Source: Nocardia carnea
Lineage (GTDB): Bacteria > Actinomycetota > Actinomycetes > Mycobacteriales > Mycobacteriaceae
NCBI RefSeq assembly: GCF_029868325.1
Contig: NZ_JARWNW010000300.1
Coordinates: 1 to 40,728 of the forward strand
Direction: 5' to 3'
DNA: 40,728 nucleotides
Positions 15,595-24,101 of the stretch are shown piece by piece. The notes below the pieces were generated by a model. The model made no database searches and was not told the origin of the DNA. It worked only from the letters and a program-made list of their open reading frames with translations. Both the position numbers and the translations under genes were made by a program. Every line of letters starts with the position of its first letter. Position 1 is the stretch's first letter.

Positions 15595-17928
15595 CTAACG
15601 CCCAATTTTGCCGACAAGGCTCGGCTGCTCCAGCAGACCCGACTCGAGAACCTGCTGACGGATGTCAACAAGTGCTACATCACCATTGTCGGCGCGCGCC
15701 TTCCAAAAAGACCAACCTTGACAAGATTTCGTTCCGAGAACGAACTGCCCGGCCGCCGAGAGCGAGCCGAATACCTCTCCTGTCGGCAGTTTTACCCTAC
15801 CGTCGGGCATTACTTGCGCTTCATAAATCCGTCCACGCCTCCTACCGGTCAGCTTTTGGTTGGCGGCGAGCACACCGACATCAATCAGGTCCTTGATCGC
15901 AACCGCATAGTGCGCTCTTGTCCTTCTCGCCGCAGGGTCCGAAGCCCGCGGGAAGACGACAGGTTTTACGCCAAACTTCTCCGGTGACCAGATCCGTTCA
16001 CAGAGTTTCTTATAAAGATCCTGTCGCTCATTGATAGAATCGACATTAAACTTGCTATAGCCACGGAACTCCTTCTCCAACTTGTTTTCCCTCACGAATC
16101 TATTGAAGGGCGCATTATGATTCCGGTGATCGCGATGCAAGGATGCCGCGAGGTCGTTTTGCCGCTGATACCAGGATACCTTTTCATCGAACGGCCTGTC
16201 ACGATAACTTGAATTATCAGATTTAGGAAGCAATACGAGCGCACCGAGACGATTCCGGTGCGCGTCGAAAGCTTGCCTTGTCCCCACCTCGGCCTGATAT
16301 CGATCAAACTTATTGGCCCAGATATGCTCGACCTCGAAGGGAACATCCTCAGCAAGATACCGCCCCGAGTCGTCGGGCTTGTTGCAGCCAACTGCAACGA
16401 AAGAAGTCAGACGACCGAGAAGATATCTGATCTGACGTTTGTTACTAGCCTGCAAACCCAAAGTGCCCATACCAGTAAATGCATAATCCAAGACTCGAAC
16501 GTGCTCCGCCAAGACTACCCGAAGGGCCCGCGCGGGCATTGACGATGATTTCCGAAGGTCATGGATCACATCCCATGAAACAGCAGCGAGGTCATCTTCG
16601 GTGACCGGCAGCCCTCCTAGGAATCGCCATACGAATACGAGGTCAAGATACTGACCAACCAACTCAGCCTTTTCCTTCACGGAGACAGGGTCGTCACGCC
16701 GATCAACGGCTGCAATAACTGTGGCGAACTGCCCACCAATCCGATTGTATCGGTTGAAGAATAGGTGTGGAAGCTCGGCCGAGAACGACTGAGCCGCGCG
16801 TTCCAACATGCAGTAGTGTCGAGCATAACTACTCATACTGTCGATTAGCTCACGGTACTGGTTCTGCCTCTTTATGCCGAGTCCATCGACACTGTCCCGG
16901 AACCAGCTATAAAACTCTCCAGATTGAACCGGGTTGTCGGTCAGTTGGGCATACAATTCATCAATTCTTGCGGCGTCTTCAATATTCTGAGCATACCGTC
17001 CGACAAAGAATGACTTCAAGAATCGCGTGGGCGCATTGGGGTCTACGGCCGCCAGGTCCGTGATCATTGCACGCCACTTATTGTCGATACCAGCAGTCTC
17101 GCCGGACACACTTCTCAATAGTAGGCTTTTCAGAAGATCGAGCGGTCCGAGGCGAACGCCGCGGTCGTTTACTCCTTCGTATATTTCCCAACCTTGGGCG
17201 CGGCTCGCCGCTTTTATTCCCACCATACACACTCGATTGAGCAACCAATCAACGAAATACGGAAGCGCTTCGTCACGAAGGTCTTCTGGAAATATTGTTT
17301 CGAGTTCATCTGCAGCCTCCCACAACCTCCGGGAACCCGCAGGGGCGTTGGCGGGCAGTATGTAGTCGTCATCTCGAAAAACATGCTCTAGCAAATCGGC
17401 CCGATCGCTGATATCAATCGTAAAAGTCGACTGCCCATACGATGTCGATTTTATAAGCGGATTCAGCCCGCCTGCGTCACCGTCGAGTCCGGCGTCACGG
17501 AGCAGCGATTGCAGAAATATGAGGAACAGGTGCAAAGTTGAGATCCGCTGCTGACCGTCAACAATATAGGTAATTCCTTCATCTTCATGGTAAACGAACG
17601 ACCCGAGAAAATACGGGGCGTACTCAGCCACTCTTCGACGCTCGTAAGTTGGCCTATGATCTTCCATGAATCTGTGGCGAAGATCGTAAACCAGGCGGCG
17701 GACCTCGGATCGCGTCCACGAGAACTCGCGTTGGTATGTATCCAGTCGGTACCTCCGCGACGAGAAGACACCTTCTATTGTCACCCCGAACCCGCTGATG
17801 GGACTGTCGGCCACGAAACCTCCAGAGCTACTACAACATTCAACAAATATCTTGTCATGCAGAGCCGACATCACCGCCTGGAATCCAGGGGTTCCAGCCA
17901 TCGCATCAACTACATCGCCTGCTGACAT
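15595..17928 (-). CDS. GmrSD-type (DUF262-DUF1524) protein with RAMA-like tail
   Basis: A 777-residue fusion resembling type IV modification-dependent restriction enzymes. The GmrS-like DUF262 part contains YQREFSW at 65-71 and DGQQR at 124-128, the nucleotide-hydrolysis signature. A helical middle section follows. The GmrD-like DUF1524 part has EVEHIW with His535 and an Asn-rich segment, NRLGALVLLPKSDNSSY, the HNH-type nuclease core. Residues about 672-762 look like a RAMA domain: GRIYEAQVMPDGRV, then GSLSAAGQFV and GWSFWKA, a module linked to DNA-modifying enzymes. It starts 26 bases after the kinase stop. Two sampled 60-base lines are 45% GC against about 70% in hsdR, so it was probably acquired separately. 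The ribosome binding site is weak and a slightly later ATG is possible. Confidence 0.85.
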   Translation of the reverse strand: MSAGDVVDAMAGTPGFQAVMSALHDKIFVECCSSSGGFVADSPISGFGVTIEGVFSSRRYRLDTYQREFSWTRSEVRRLVYDLRHRFMEDHRPTYERRRVAEYAPYFLGSFVYHEDEGITYIVDGQQRISTLHLFLIFLQSLLRDAGLDGDAGGLNPLIKSTSYGQSTFTIDISDRADLLEHVFRDDDYILPANAPAGSRRLWEAADELETIFPEDLRDEALPYFVDWLLNRVCMVGIKAASRAQGWEIYEGVNDRGVRLGPLDLLKSLLLRSVSGETAGIDNKWRAMITDLAAVDPNAPTRFLKSFFVGRYAQNIEDAARIDELYAQLTDNPVQSGEFYSWFRDSVDGLGIKRQNQYRELIDSMSSYARHYCMLERAAQSFSAELPHLFFNRYNRIGGQFATVIAAVDRRDDPVSVKEKAELVGQYLDLVFVWRFLGGLPVTEDDLAAVSWDVIHDLRKSSSMPARALRVVLAEHVRVLDYAFTGMGTLGLQASNKRQIRYLLGRLTSFVAVGCNKPDDSGRYLAEDVPFEVEHIWANKFDRYQAEVGTRQAFDAHRNRLGALVLLPKSDNSSYRDRPFDEKVSWYQRQNDLAASLHRDHRNHNAPFNRFVRENKLEKEFRGYSKFNVDSINERQDLYKKLCERIWSPEKFGVKPVVFPRASDPAARRTRAHYAVAIKDLIDVGVLAANQKLTGRRRGRIYEAQVMPDGRVKLPTGEVFGSLSAAGQFVLGTKSCQGWSFWKARADNGDVALVDIRQQVLESGLLEQPSLVGKIGR

Positions 17929-17954
17929 CGCGCGAACATCCGCGTGCCGGATGG

Positions 17955-19538
17955 CTACCCGCCCGGCTCGCCGACATACGGATACTGGCTTTTCACCATG
18001 CGGGCCCGTCCGGCGACGGCTAGGGTCAGCTCATCTTCCGAGCCTCGCAGTACACAGAGATCAGTGTGAAGGGCCTCGAGCAGCTCGAGTGCGCCCGCCG
18101 TGTCGCCAGTCCCCACGAGCAGTTCGGCAAGGTCCAAACGAAGTTCCAAGACGAAGTCGCTGCCGTCACTATCGGCTGCGGTCACCTCGGCGATAAGCGT
18201 ACGCATAGCTGTCAGGCCACCATCGATGTCCCCGAGCTGCATCTGACATTGGACGGCCGCGGCCCGCACCTCCCACGCCGATTCGCTGAATTTACCCTCC
18301 ACGCGGCGGTATGCCTCCGCCAGCGCTTCCAGTTCAGTCCTAGCGCGACGATATTCGCCACCGAGTGCCCAAGAGGCTGCCATCTGGCGGCGCAGTTCCA
18401 GGACATCGGCGTTGTCCACACCACGCGCTTCGGCGGCTTGTTCGAGGACCGCGGCTAGGGCGTCGGCGGCCTGGGCGAAGCGCTGAAGCTCGAAGAGTTC
18501 CGAGTACCGGTCACGGGCCTTGGCTACGGCAGTGTCGAGGTGGGTCGCGGTGAGCGGAGCGGTCGGTGGGATGTCGAGTTTATAGGCGCGGGTCGGCTCG
18601 ACCTGCGTTGTTTCCAAGGGGGCGTTGGGGCGGCGGAATATCCGGGTCGGGTCGGGCAAGCCCGGCAGGTATGTGGCGGCCGGTTCCAGCTCGGTTCCCG
18701 GCAGCGGCAGGAACGGCAGGAGGCGCTCGTAGACGGTGTAGGCGTCGGCCGGACGCTGCTGGGGTTCCTTTTCCAGCAGGTCCAGGACCAGGCGTTCGAA
18801 GTCGGGCGGTACTTCGGCGCGGAGTTCGCGAAGCGGGGCCGGCAGCTCGTCCATATGCGCTTGCTGCATGAGATAGGGCGAGTCGTTGTCGAACACCGGT
18901 GTACCGCTGGCCATCTCGTGGATCAGGCAGCCGAGAGAGTAGAGGTCGGCGCGCGGGGTCACCACGTGGCCGTGCATCGCCTCCGGCGACATGTATCGGA
19001 GGGTGCCGATCGCCGCGCCGGTTTTGGTGAGTTTGCGGGCATTGCGGTCGAGGATCGCGGCGATGCCGAAATCGATCACTTTCACCGAGCCGTCGCGGGT
19101 GATGAGCACATTGGCGGGTTTGAGGTCGCGGTGCACGACCGGCAGCGCGTGCGCGTGGGAGAGGACGGTGGCGATTTGGGCCGCGACCGAGGCCACCCAC
19201 GACGCCGGTAGCCCGGCCCCCGGTTCGATGTAGTCGAGCAGCGGGACACCGTCGATCAGTTCCATCACGAGGAAGACGTGTTCGAAGGAGACGTCGAGTC
19301 CGGCGTCGAACACCTGCGGCACGCCGTGGTGGCGGATGCGGGCCGTTACGCGCGCTTCCCGGCGGAATCGTTCGGCGAATTCTTCGGCCTCTTCCCCCGT
19401 GTCCACCTGGTCGACCCGGATGCGCTTGATCGCGACCGGGCGGTCGAGCACGCTGTCGTAGCCGCGCCAGACCGAGCCCATGCCGCCGGAGCTGATCGGC
19501 TGGGTCAGCTCGTAGCGTTCGGCGATCAGTTTCCCCAT
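17955..19538 (-). CDS. Soluble Ser/Thr protein kinase with helical-repeat tail
   Basis: A 527-residue Hanks-type kinase. The N-lobe has SSGGMGSVW (first loop Gly replaced by Ser16) and catalytic Lys38 in VAIKRI. The catalytic loop HRDLKPAN covers 136-143 with Asp138, DFG is at 156-158, and SPE (APE equivalent) at 184-186, so it should be active. No transmembrane helix or extracellular PASTA domain is present, unlike housekeeping PknB. Residues from about 330 to 510 form TPR-like helical pairs suited to binding a partner. ATG at 19538 has GGGGA five bases upstream. It follows hsdR by 50 bases and precedes the GmrSD gene by 26, so it belongs to the restriction operon. Its substrate is unknown. 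Confidence 0.88.
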   Translation of the reverse strand: MGKLIAERYELTQPISSGGMGSVWRGYDSVLDRPVAIKRIRVDQVDTGEEAEEFAERFRREARVTARIRHHGVPQVFDAGLDVSFEHVFLVMELIDGVPLLDYIEPGAGLPASWVASVAAQIATVLSHAHALPVVHRDLKPANVLITRDGSVKVIDFGIAAILDRNARKLTKTGAAIGTLRYMSPEAMHGHVVTPRADLYSLGCLIHEMASGTPVFDNDSPYLMQQAHMDELPAPLRELRAEVPPDFERLVLDLLEKEPQQRPADAYTVYERLLPFLPLPGTELEPAATYLPGLPDPTRIFRRPNAPLETTQVEPTRAYKLDIPPTAPLTATHLDTAVAKARDRYSELFELQRFAQAADALAAVLEQAAEARGVDNADVLELRRQMAASWALGGEYRRARTELEALAEAYRRVEGKFSESAWEVRAAAVQCQMQLGDIDGGLTAMRTLIAEVTAADSDGSDFVLELRLDLAELLVGTGDTAGALELLEALHTDLCVLRGSEDELTLAVAGRARMVKSQYPYVGEPGG

Positions 19539-19558
19539 ATCGTCCCCTGCTGTTGTTC

Positions 19559-19577
19559 ACCGCGCGCCAGGCGCGGT
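19559..19577 (-). promoter_or_regulatory. Hairpin in the hsdR-kinase gap
   Basis: ACCGCGC-GCCAG-GCGCGGT is a perfect 7-bp stem with a 5-base loop, placed 12 bases after the hsdR stop and 20 bases before the kinase start. It has no T tract. It could be a partial terminator or an RNA-processing site that lowers expression of the kinase and GmrSD genes relative to the hsd genes. Confidence 0.45.
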
Positions 19578-19588
19578 CCGTTCGTGGT

Positions 19589-22500
19589 TCAGGCTGCGCC
19601 GCCGATGCCATGTTGCCGCCTGAGCAGCCGCCACGCAGCGCGGCCGAGTTGTTTGTTCAGGGTTTCCTTGAACTCGGGGTCGGTTTTGCTGAAGTAGCGG
19701 TTGCCGAGTTTCTGCTGGGTGGCGTAGTTCTCGATCATCTTCTTTTGGAAGACCTCGGCGAACTTGCCCTGGAAGTCCTCTTGGTTCTCGTTCCCGAGCG
19801 CGGCCAGCTGCACGCCCTCGTCCTCGACCGTCGCCTGGAACTGTTTGGCCACATCGGCTTCGGTGAACTCGGTGCCGAACCGGTCGTTGAACGCCGAGAT
19901 GAGTTCCGACAGCAGCGATTTCTCCGGTTCCTGCGGGCCGCCGGAGCCATCGCCGAAACCGGGCAGAGTCTGGGCGCCCTCGGGTGCCAGGCTGATGTCC
20001 TGCTCGCCCATTTTTTGGACGCGCAGGTAGCTGAGGTCGATTTCCCCGATATCGACCCCTCCGTCGGCCAGCCGCGGCAGTACGTTGAGCAGATGCTTGC
20101 CGAACAGGTGCAGCGTCTCGAGTTCGACGTCCCGGTACGGCACGATCTGCGCGAGGAAACCGTACTTCCGCACGTAGTCGCGCAGAGCGGAGCGGAATTC
20201 CTCGGCGGTGTCGTGGTCGTCGGGGTTGTCGCTGTGCAGGAGGGTTGCGAAGCGGGTTTTGGCGGGTTCGAGGTGCCAGTAGAGGTCGGCGTGCAGATTC
20301 TGCCAGGCGGTGGCGGAGCCGGCGGCCTTCTCCTCGGCCTGGGTGTAGGCGTCGGCGAAGGACCGCATTTCGTGGGAGAGCAGGATCGGCGCGGCCAGCA
20401 CCCGGTCCTGGGCCAGGTAGAGGAGGTTGGGGTCGGTGGGCATCGCTTCGGCCAGTTCGTAGTACGGCCGGAACGAATTCTGGATGTCTTCGCCGTCGTT
20501 GACGAAATCCAGCACCACCAGATCGTCTTGCCCCTTGCGCTCATGGGTGCGGTTGAGCCGCGACAGGGTCTGGACGGCGGCAATGCCTTTCAGCTTCTTG
20601 TTCACATACATGGTGGTGAGCAGCGGCTGATCGAACCCGGTCTGGTATTTCTCCGCGACCACCAGGATCCGATACTCCCGCTGCCCCTTACCGCCGGAAC
20701 GGGTGGCGATATCGTCGGCCCGGGTGTAGGCGAAGGCGGCGGGCAGTTCGCTTTCGGCCAGCCCGTTCTCCTTCTCCTCACTGGTCTCCTCACCCTCGTA
20801 CTCGAGCGTTCCCGAGAATGCGACCAGCACGCCGACGTCCGGATAGGTGGTGATGTAGCCGCTGATCTCGAGGTGTTCGCGGATGGCTCGCGCCATGGCG
20901 ACCGCGCTGCGCCGGGAATCGGTGACCACCATGGCTTTCGCGCGCCCGCCCAACCGCGGGCGGGTGTGTTCGACGAAATGTTCGGTGATCACCTCGGCCT
21001 GCTGTTTGACGGTCGCCGGATGGGTTACCGCGAACCGGGCGAGCAGCACCTTGGCCTTCGATTCGGGAACTTCCCGGTCGTCGGGGTTCTCGTTCACCAG
21101 CCGCCAGTACGTTTTGTAGGTGACGTAGTTGCGCAGCGGGTCGAGGATGAACCCTTCCTCGATGGCCTGGCGCATGGAGTAGGTGTGGAACGGGACGAAC
21201 CGGTCGCCCTCGCGGGTGCCGAACGCCTCCAGCGTTTTCGCCTTCGGGGTGGCGGTGAACGCGAAGTAGGAGAGATTCTTCGCCTGCCCCCGCGCTTCGG
21301 CTTTGCGTTCGAGCCGCTGGTCGAGGGTGAGCTCGACGGCGCCGGTCTCCTCGTCGTCGGAGTCCAGGCCGAAATCGCGCAGTACCGCACGCACCGCGGT
21401 CGCGGCGTCACCAGACTGTGAGGAATGCGCCTCGTCGACGATGATGGCGAACCGGCCGCCCAGCAGTTCGGCGGGATTCTTCTTCAGGAAATCGATCAGC
21501 GCCGGGAAGGTCTGCAGGGTGATCGGGATGATCTTGCCCCGCTGTTTCGACAGGGCGTCGGCCAGTTGCGCGGATTTCGCGCCGCGTTTCTCGTCGATCT
21601 CCACGACCAGGCCCTGCACCCGCTCGAAACCGCCGACGGTGTCGCGGAGCTGGGAGTTCAGGTTGCGGCGGTCGGTGATGATGATGACCTTGTCGAACAC
21701 CGGGGTGCCCGGTTGGAGGCCGGCCGCGCGGGCGGTGGGGTCGAGTTCGGCGGGGTCGGTGGGGGTGTGCAGATCGGTGAGCCGGTGGGCTAGCCAGCCG
21801 ATGGTGTTCGACTTCCCCGAACCGGCGGAAGCCATCACGAGATAGTTGTGGCCGGCGCCGTGGGTCGCGGCGTGCGCGGTGAGCTTCTTGACCACCTCCC
21901 ACTGGTGGTAGCGGGGGAAGATCGTGGTGCGGGTGGCTTTACCCGACGGACCCTTGGTGGTGCTGGTGTGGATGAAGCGTTCCAGCATGTCAAGCCAGTT
22001 GCCCGGGTGCCAGATCTGCTCCCACAGGTAGGACGTGGCGTAGGTGTGCCCACCCGCGGGCGGCGGATTACCGGCGCCACCGGGCTGCCCCGGACCTTCC
22101 GAACCGGTGTTGAGCGGGAGGAAGCGGGTGTTCTTGCCGCGGAGTTGGGTGGTGACGAAGACGAGATTCGGGTCGACGGCGAAATTGGCGACCACCCGGT
22201 TACGGAAGATCAGTTCGGTGGGGTCGCGTTCCTCGCGGTACTGCTTCTTGGCGTCCTCGACGGTCTGGCCGGTGAGCGGGTTCTTGAGTTCGGCGGTGGC
22301 GACGGGGATGCCGTTGAGCAGCAGGGCGAGGTCGAGCCGGTGGCGCTGATCGGTGTACTTGGTGGCGTACGGAAGTTCGCGGACCACTGTGAGCCGGTTG
22401 GCGCGGTAGTCGGCGAGCGCTTCCTCGGAGGTGACCAGGTTCGGTTTGAAGTAAGCCAAGTGGATACGGACGCCGTGATCCTTCACGCCCGACCGCAGCA

Positions 22501-22789
22501 CCTCGATGAGCCCCTTGCTGCTCAGCTGCTGGTCGAGAACCCTCAGGAAGCCCTGCTGGGCATCGCTGGGGTTGGCATCGTCGTATTCGTCGCTGGGGTC
22601 CTCGCCGTAGTACGTGCACAGATCCGTCCACGCCGGCAACTGTGTCGCCCCGATGAACGCAAACAGTTCACCCGCATCCACACCGAGTTCAGGGCGGTAC
22701 TCATGCGGATTACCCTGCCGCCAGCCGGATTCCAGCATGGAAGCGACAATGGCGTCGCCGAAAACGATCTCGTGGTGGATCGGGCTCAC
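19589..22789 (-). CDS. hsdR: Type I restriction enzyme, R subunit
   Basis: A 1066-residue HsdR, full length for the family. The N-terminal nuclease has HRLDLALLLNGIPVATAELKN with Asp153 and Glu167-x-Lys169, the PD-(D/E)xK core. The translocase motor follows: Walker A ASAGSGKS at 320-327, DEAH at 452-455, and FAFTATPK at 510-516 (motif III). A second RecA-like lobe and helical C-terminus complete it. The protein pumps and cuts DNA lacking the host methylation mark, in complex with HsdM and HsdS. GTG at 22789 is the start, four bases after the hsdS stop. All key residues are intact. Confidence 0.95.
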   Translation of the reverse strand: MSPIHHEIVFGDAIVASMLESGWRQGNPHEYRPELGVDAGELFAFIGATQLPAWTDLCTYYGEDPSDEYDDANPSDAQQGFLRVLDQQLSSKGLIEVLRSGVKDHGVRIHLAYFKPNLVTSEEALADYRANRLTVVRELPYATKYTDQRHRLDLALLLNGIPVATAELKNPLTGQTVEDAKKQYREERDPTELIFRNRVVANFAVDPNLVFVTTQLRGKNTRFLPLNTGSEGPGQPGGAGNPPPAGGHTYATSYLWEQIWHPGNWLDMLERFIHTSTTKGPSGKATRTTIFPRYHQWEVVKKLTAHAATHGAGHNYLVMASAGSGKSNTIGWLAHRLTDLHTPTDPAELDPTARAAGLQPGTPVFDKVIIITDRRNLNSQLRDTVGGFERVQGLVVEIDEKRGAKSAQLADALSKQRGKIIPITLQTFPALIDFLKKNPAELLGGRFAIIVDEAHSSQSGDAATAVRAVLRDFGLDSDDEETGAVELTLDQRLERKAEARGQAKNLSYFAFTATPKAKTLEAFGTREGDRFVPFHTYSMRQAIEEGFILDPLRNYVTYKTYWRLVNENPDDREVPESKAKVLLARFAVTHPATVKQQAEVITEHFVEHTRPRLGGRAKAMVVTDSRRSAVAMARAIREHLEISGYITTYPDVGVLVAFSGTLEYEGEETSEEKENGLAESELPAAFAYTRADDIATRSGGKGQREYRILVVAEKYQTGFDQPLLTTMYVNKKLKGIAAVQTLSRLNRTHERKGQDDLVVLDFVNDGEDIQNSFRPYYELAEAMPTDPNLLYLAQDRVLAAPILLSHEMRSFADAYTQAEEKAAGSATAWQNLHADLYWHLEPAKTRFATLLHSDNPDDHDTAEEFRSALRDYVRKYGFLAQIVPYRDVELETLHLFGKHLLNVLPRLADGGVDIGEIDLSYLRVQKMGEQDISLAPEGAQTLPGFGDGSGGPQEPEKSLLSELISAFNDRFGTEFTEADVAKQFQATVEDEGVQLAALGNENQEDFQGKFAEVFQKKMIENYATQQKLGNRYFSKTDPEFKETLNKQLGRAAWRLLRRQHGIGGAA

Positions 22790-22793
22790 GTGG

Positions 22794-24101
22794 TCATACC
22801 CCCTGTGTGATGTTTCTGCCTGACGCTGTAGAGACGTCGAACTGGCCGGTTACGGCTGCTGTGATGAGGGCTTGGCGACGCTCAGCGAGTATAGAAGATT
22901 GCTTCTCGATTAGCCCTATTTGATACCGGATAGCCCGCTCAGCCGAATCACATTCCCGAGATATCTCCTCTTGCTCCGCGAAGCCCGGAAGAAGCAACGG
23001 CATACGCAACAGGATAGAGCTGTTGAGATTCGCCATTGTACTTCCCACCGATTGTTCAAGGAAGTAGTGGCGAAGAGCTGGAATACCTAAATATCGCATC
23101 AGGTACCCGGGGTGAAATTCCCCTGAATTCAGCCGCACACGCAAGGACCCCGTTCCGCAGATCCATCCAGCCTGCTCGCTGGTGACAACGGCCGCGCGTC
23201 CCAGTTCTCCACGACGACCGAACACGACATCACCTTCTTCGAGAATATGCCGCGTGAGGCGCGCTCGAACCTCGTCCGACACCGTCACCGCGGTATCCCC
23301 GACAATGCCCTGAGGCGTGATGTTCGCCGGGTTTACTACAGGCCAGCCGTTATCCACATAATCCTCCGCGTGTAACTGGCTTCCGAATGGACCCGTCTGC
23401 ACCTGACAGCGCAGGCTACGGAGCCGAGCAACAACCCATGATTCGGGGACATGACCTAGCGGTAGAAAATCGGTCGGCACGCGCTGCGCATACCGCTGAC
23501 CCCTGACAAGGGAATCAATAACCGTCGCAATTCTCTCCCCTAGAAGAGCAATGCTCCGCTTGCGCAAAATCAAGATACGGTCGATGCGAGAGGTTTCGGC
23601 GTCGAGGAAGTCGGCGATGCGGCGCTGCTCCTCCAGCGGAAGCAGAGGGATACGGACAGACAGAGCCTTCCCCAAGGTCAAGCGAAGTCGAGTGGATCCA
23701 TCAGCCAAGCCTCGCATCTCAGCGAGACCGGCTTCCGACGAAAGGTACGCAGCCAGGTAGCGAGGATCCAGGAGGTTCGGATCAACCCGAAATCGGTAGC
23801 AGTCCGCTTTGACAAGCGCGGGTCCAATATCCGGTACGACACACGCACGGCCGACTCGATTATTCTCATCCCCGAGACCGGCTACGACCACGTCTCCCGA
23901 TTCAGCATGATGTCCAGCAAGACTTCTCCAGTACTCAAGCGGTAGGTACGCTTCGTCGGAATCCTTCCAGAATCCGGTCCCGATGTTCCCGAGCCTGATA
24001 ACCCGCGCTCCACTATCAACGTAATGCTCGGACTTAATCGCGCTCCCGAACGGGCCGTCACATGAATCGAGCACGGCTCGACGCAATTGTACAGTCATCA
24101 T
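22794..24101 (-). CDS. hsdS: Type I restriction system, specificity subunit
   Basis: About 435 residues with the classical two-half layout. Each half starts with a target-recognition domain: DGPFGSAIKSEHYVDSGARV in the first and TGPFGSQLHAEDYVDNGWPV in the second. The central conserved spacer contains PLLPLEEQRRIADFLDAE and a long helix, and a second conserved helix ends the protein. It reads the bipartite DNA target for both methylation and cleavage. The start is the ATG at 24101, overlapping the hsdM stop as ATGA; the longer frame to 24254 lies inside hsdM. Sampled lines are 57-60% GC, lower than hsdM and hsdR, as usual for exchanged recognition domains. Confidence 0.93.
   Translation of the reverse strand: MMTVQLRRAVLDSCDGPFGSAIKSEHYVDSGARVIRLGNIGTGFWKDSDEAYLPLEYWRSLAGHHAESGDVVVAGLGDENNRVGRACVVPDIGPALVKADCYRFRVDPNLLDPRYLAAYLSSEAGLAEMRGLADGSTRLRLTLGKALSVRIPLLPLEEQRRIADFLDAETSRIDRILILRKRSIALLGERIATVIDSLVRGQRYAQRVPTDFLPLGHVPESWVVARLRSLRCQVQTGPFGSQLHAEDYVDNGWPVVNPANITPQGIVGDTAVTVSDEVRARLTRHILEEGDVVFGRRGELGRAAVVTSEQAGWICGTGSLRVRLNSGEFHPGYLMRYLGIPALRHYFLEQSVGSTMANLNSSILLRMPLLLPGFAEQEEISRECDSAERAIRYQIGLIEKQSSILAERRQALITAAVTGQFDVSTASGRNITQGV

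Noticed and set aside
19553..22810. Long plus-strand frames opposite hsdR (about 622 and 320 codons)
   Set aside because: HsdR on the other strand has all nuclease and motor motifs; these are complementary-strand openness.
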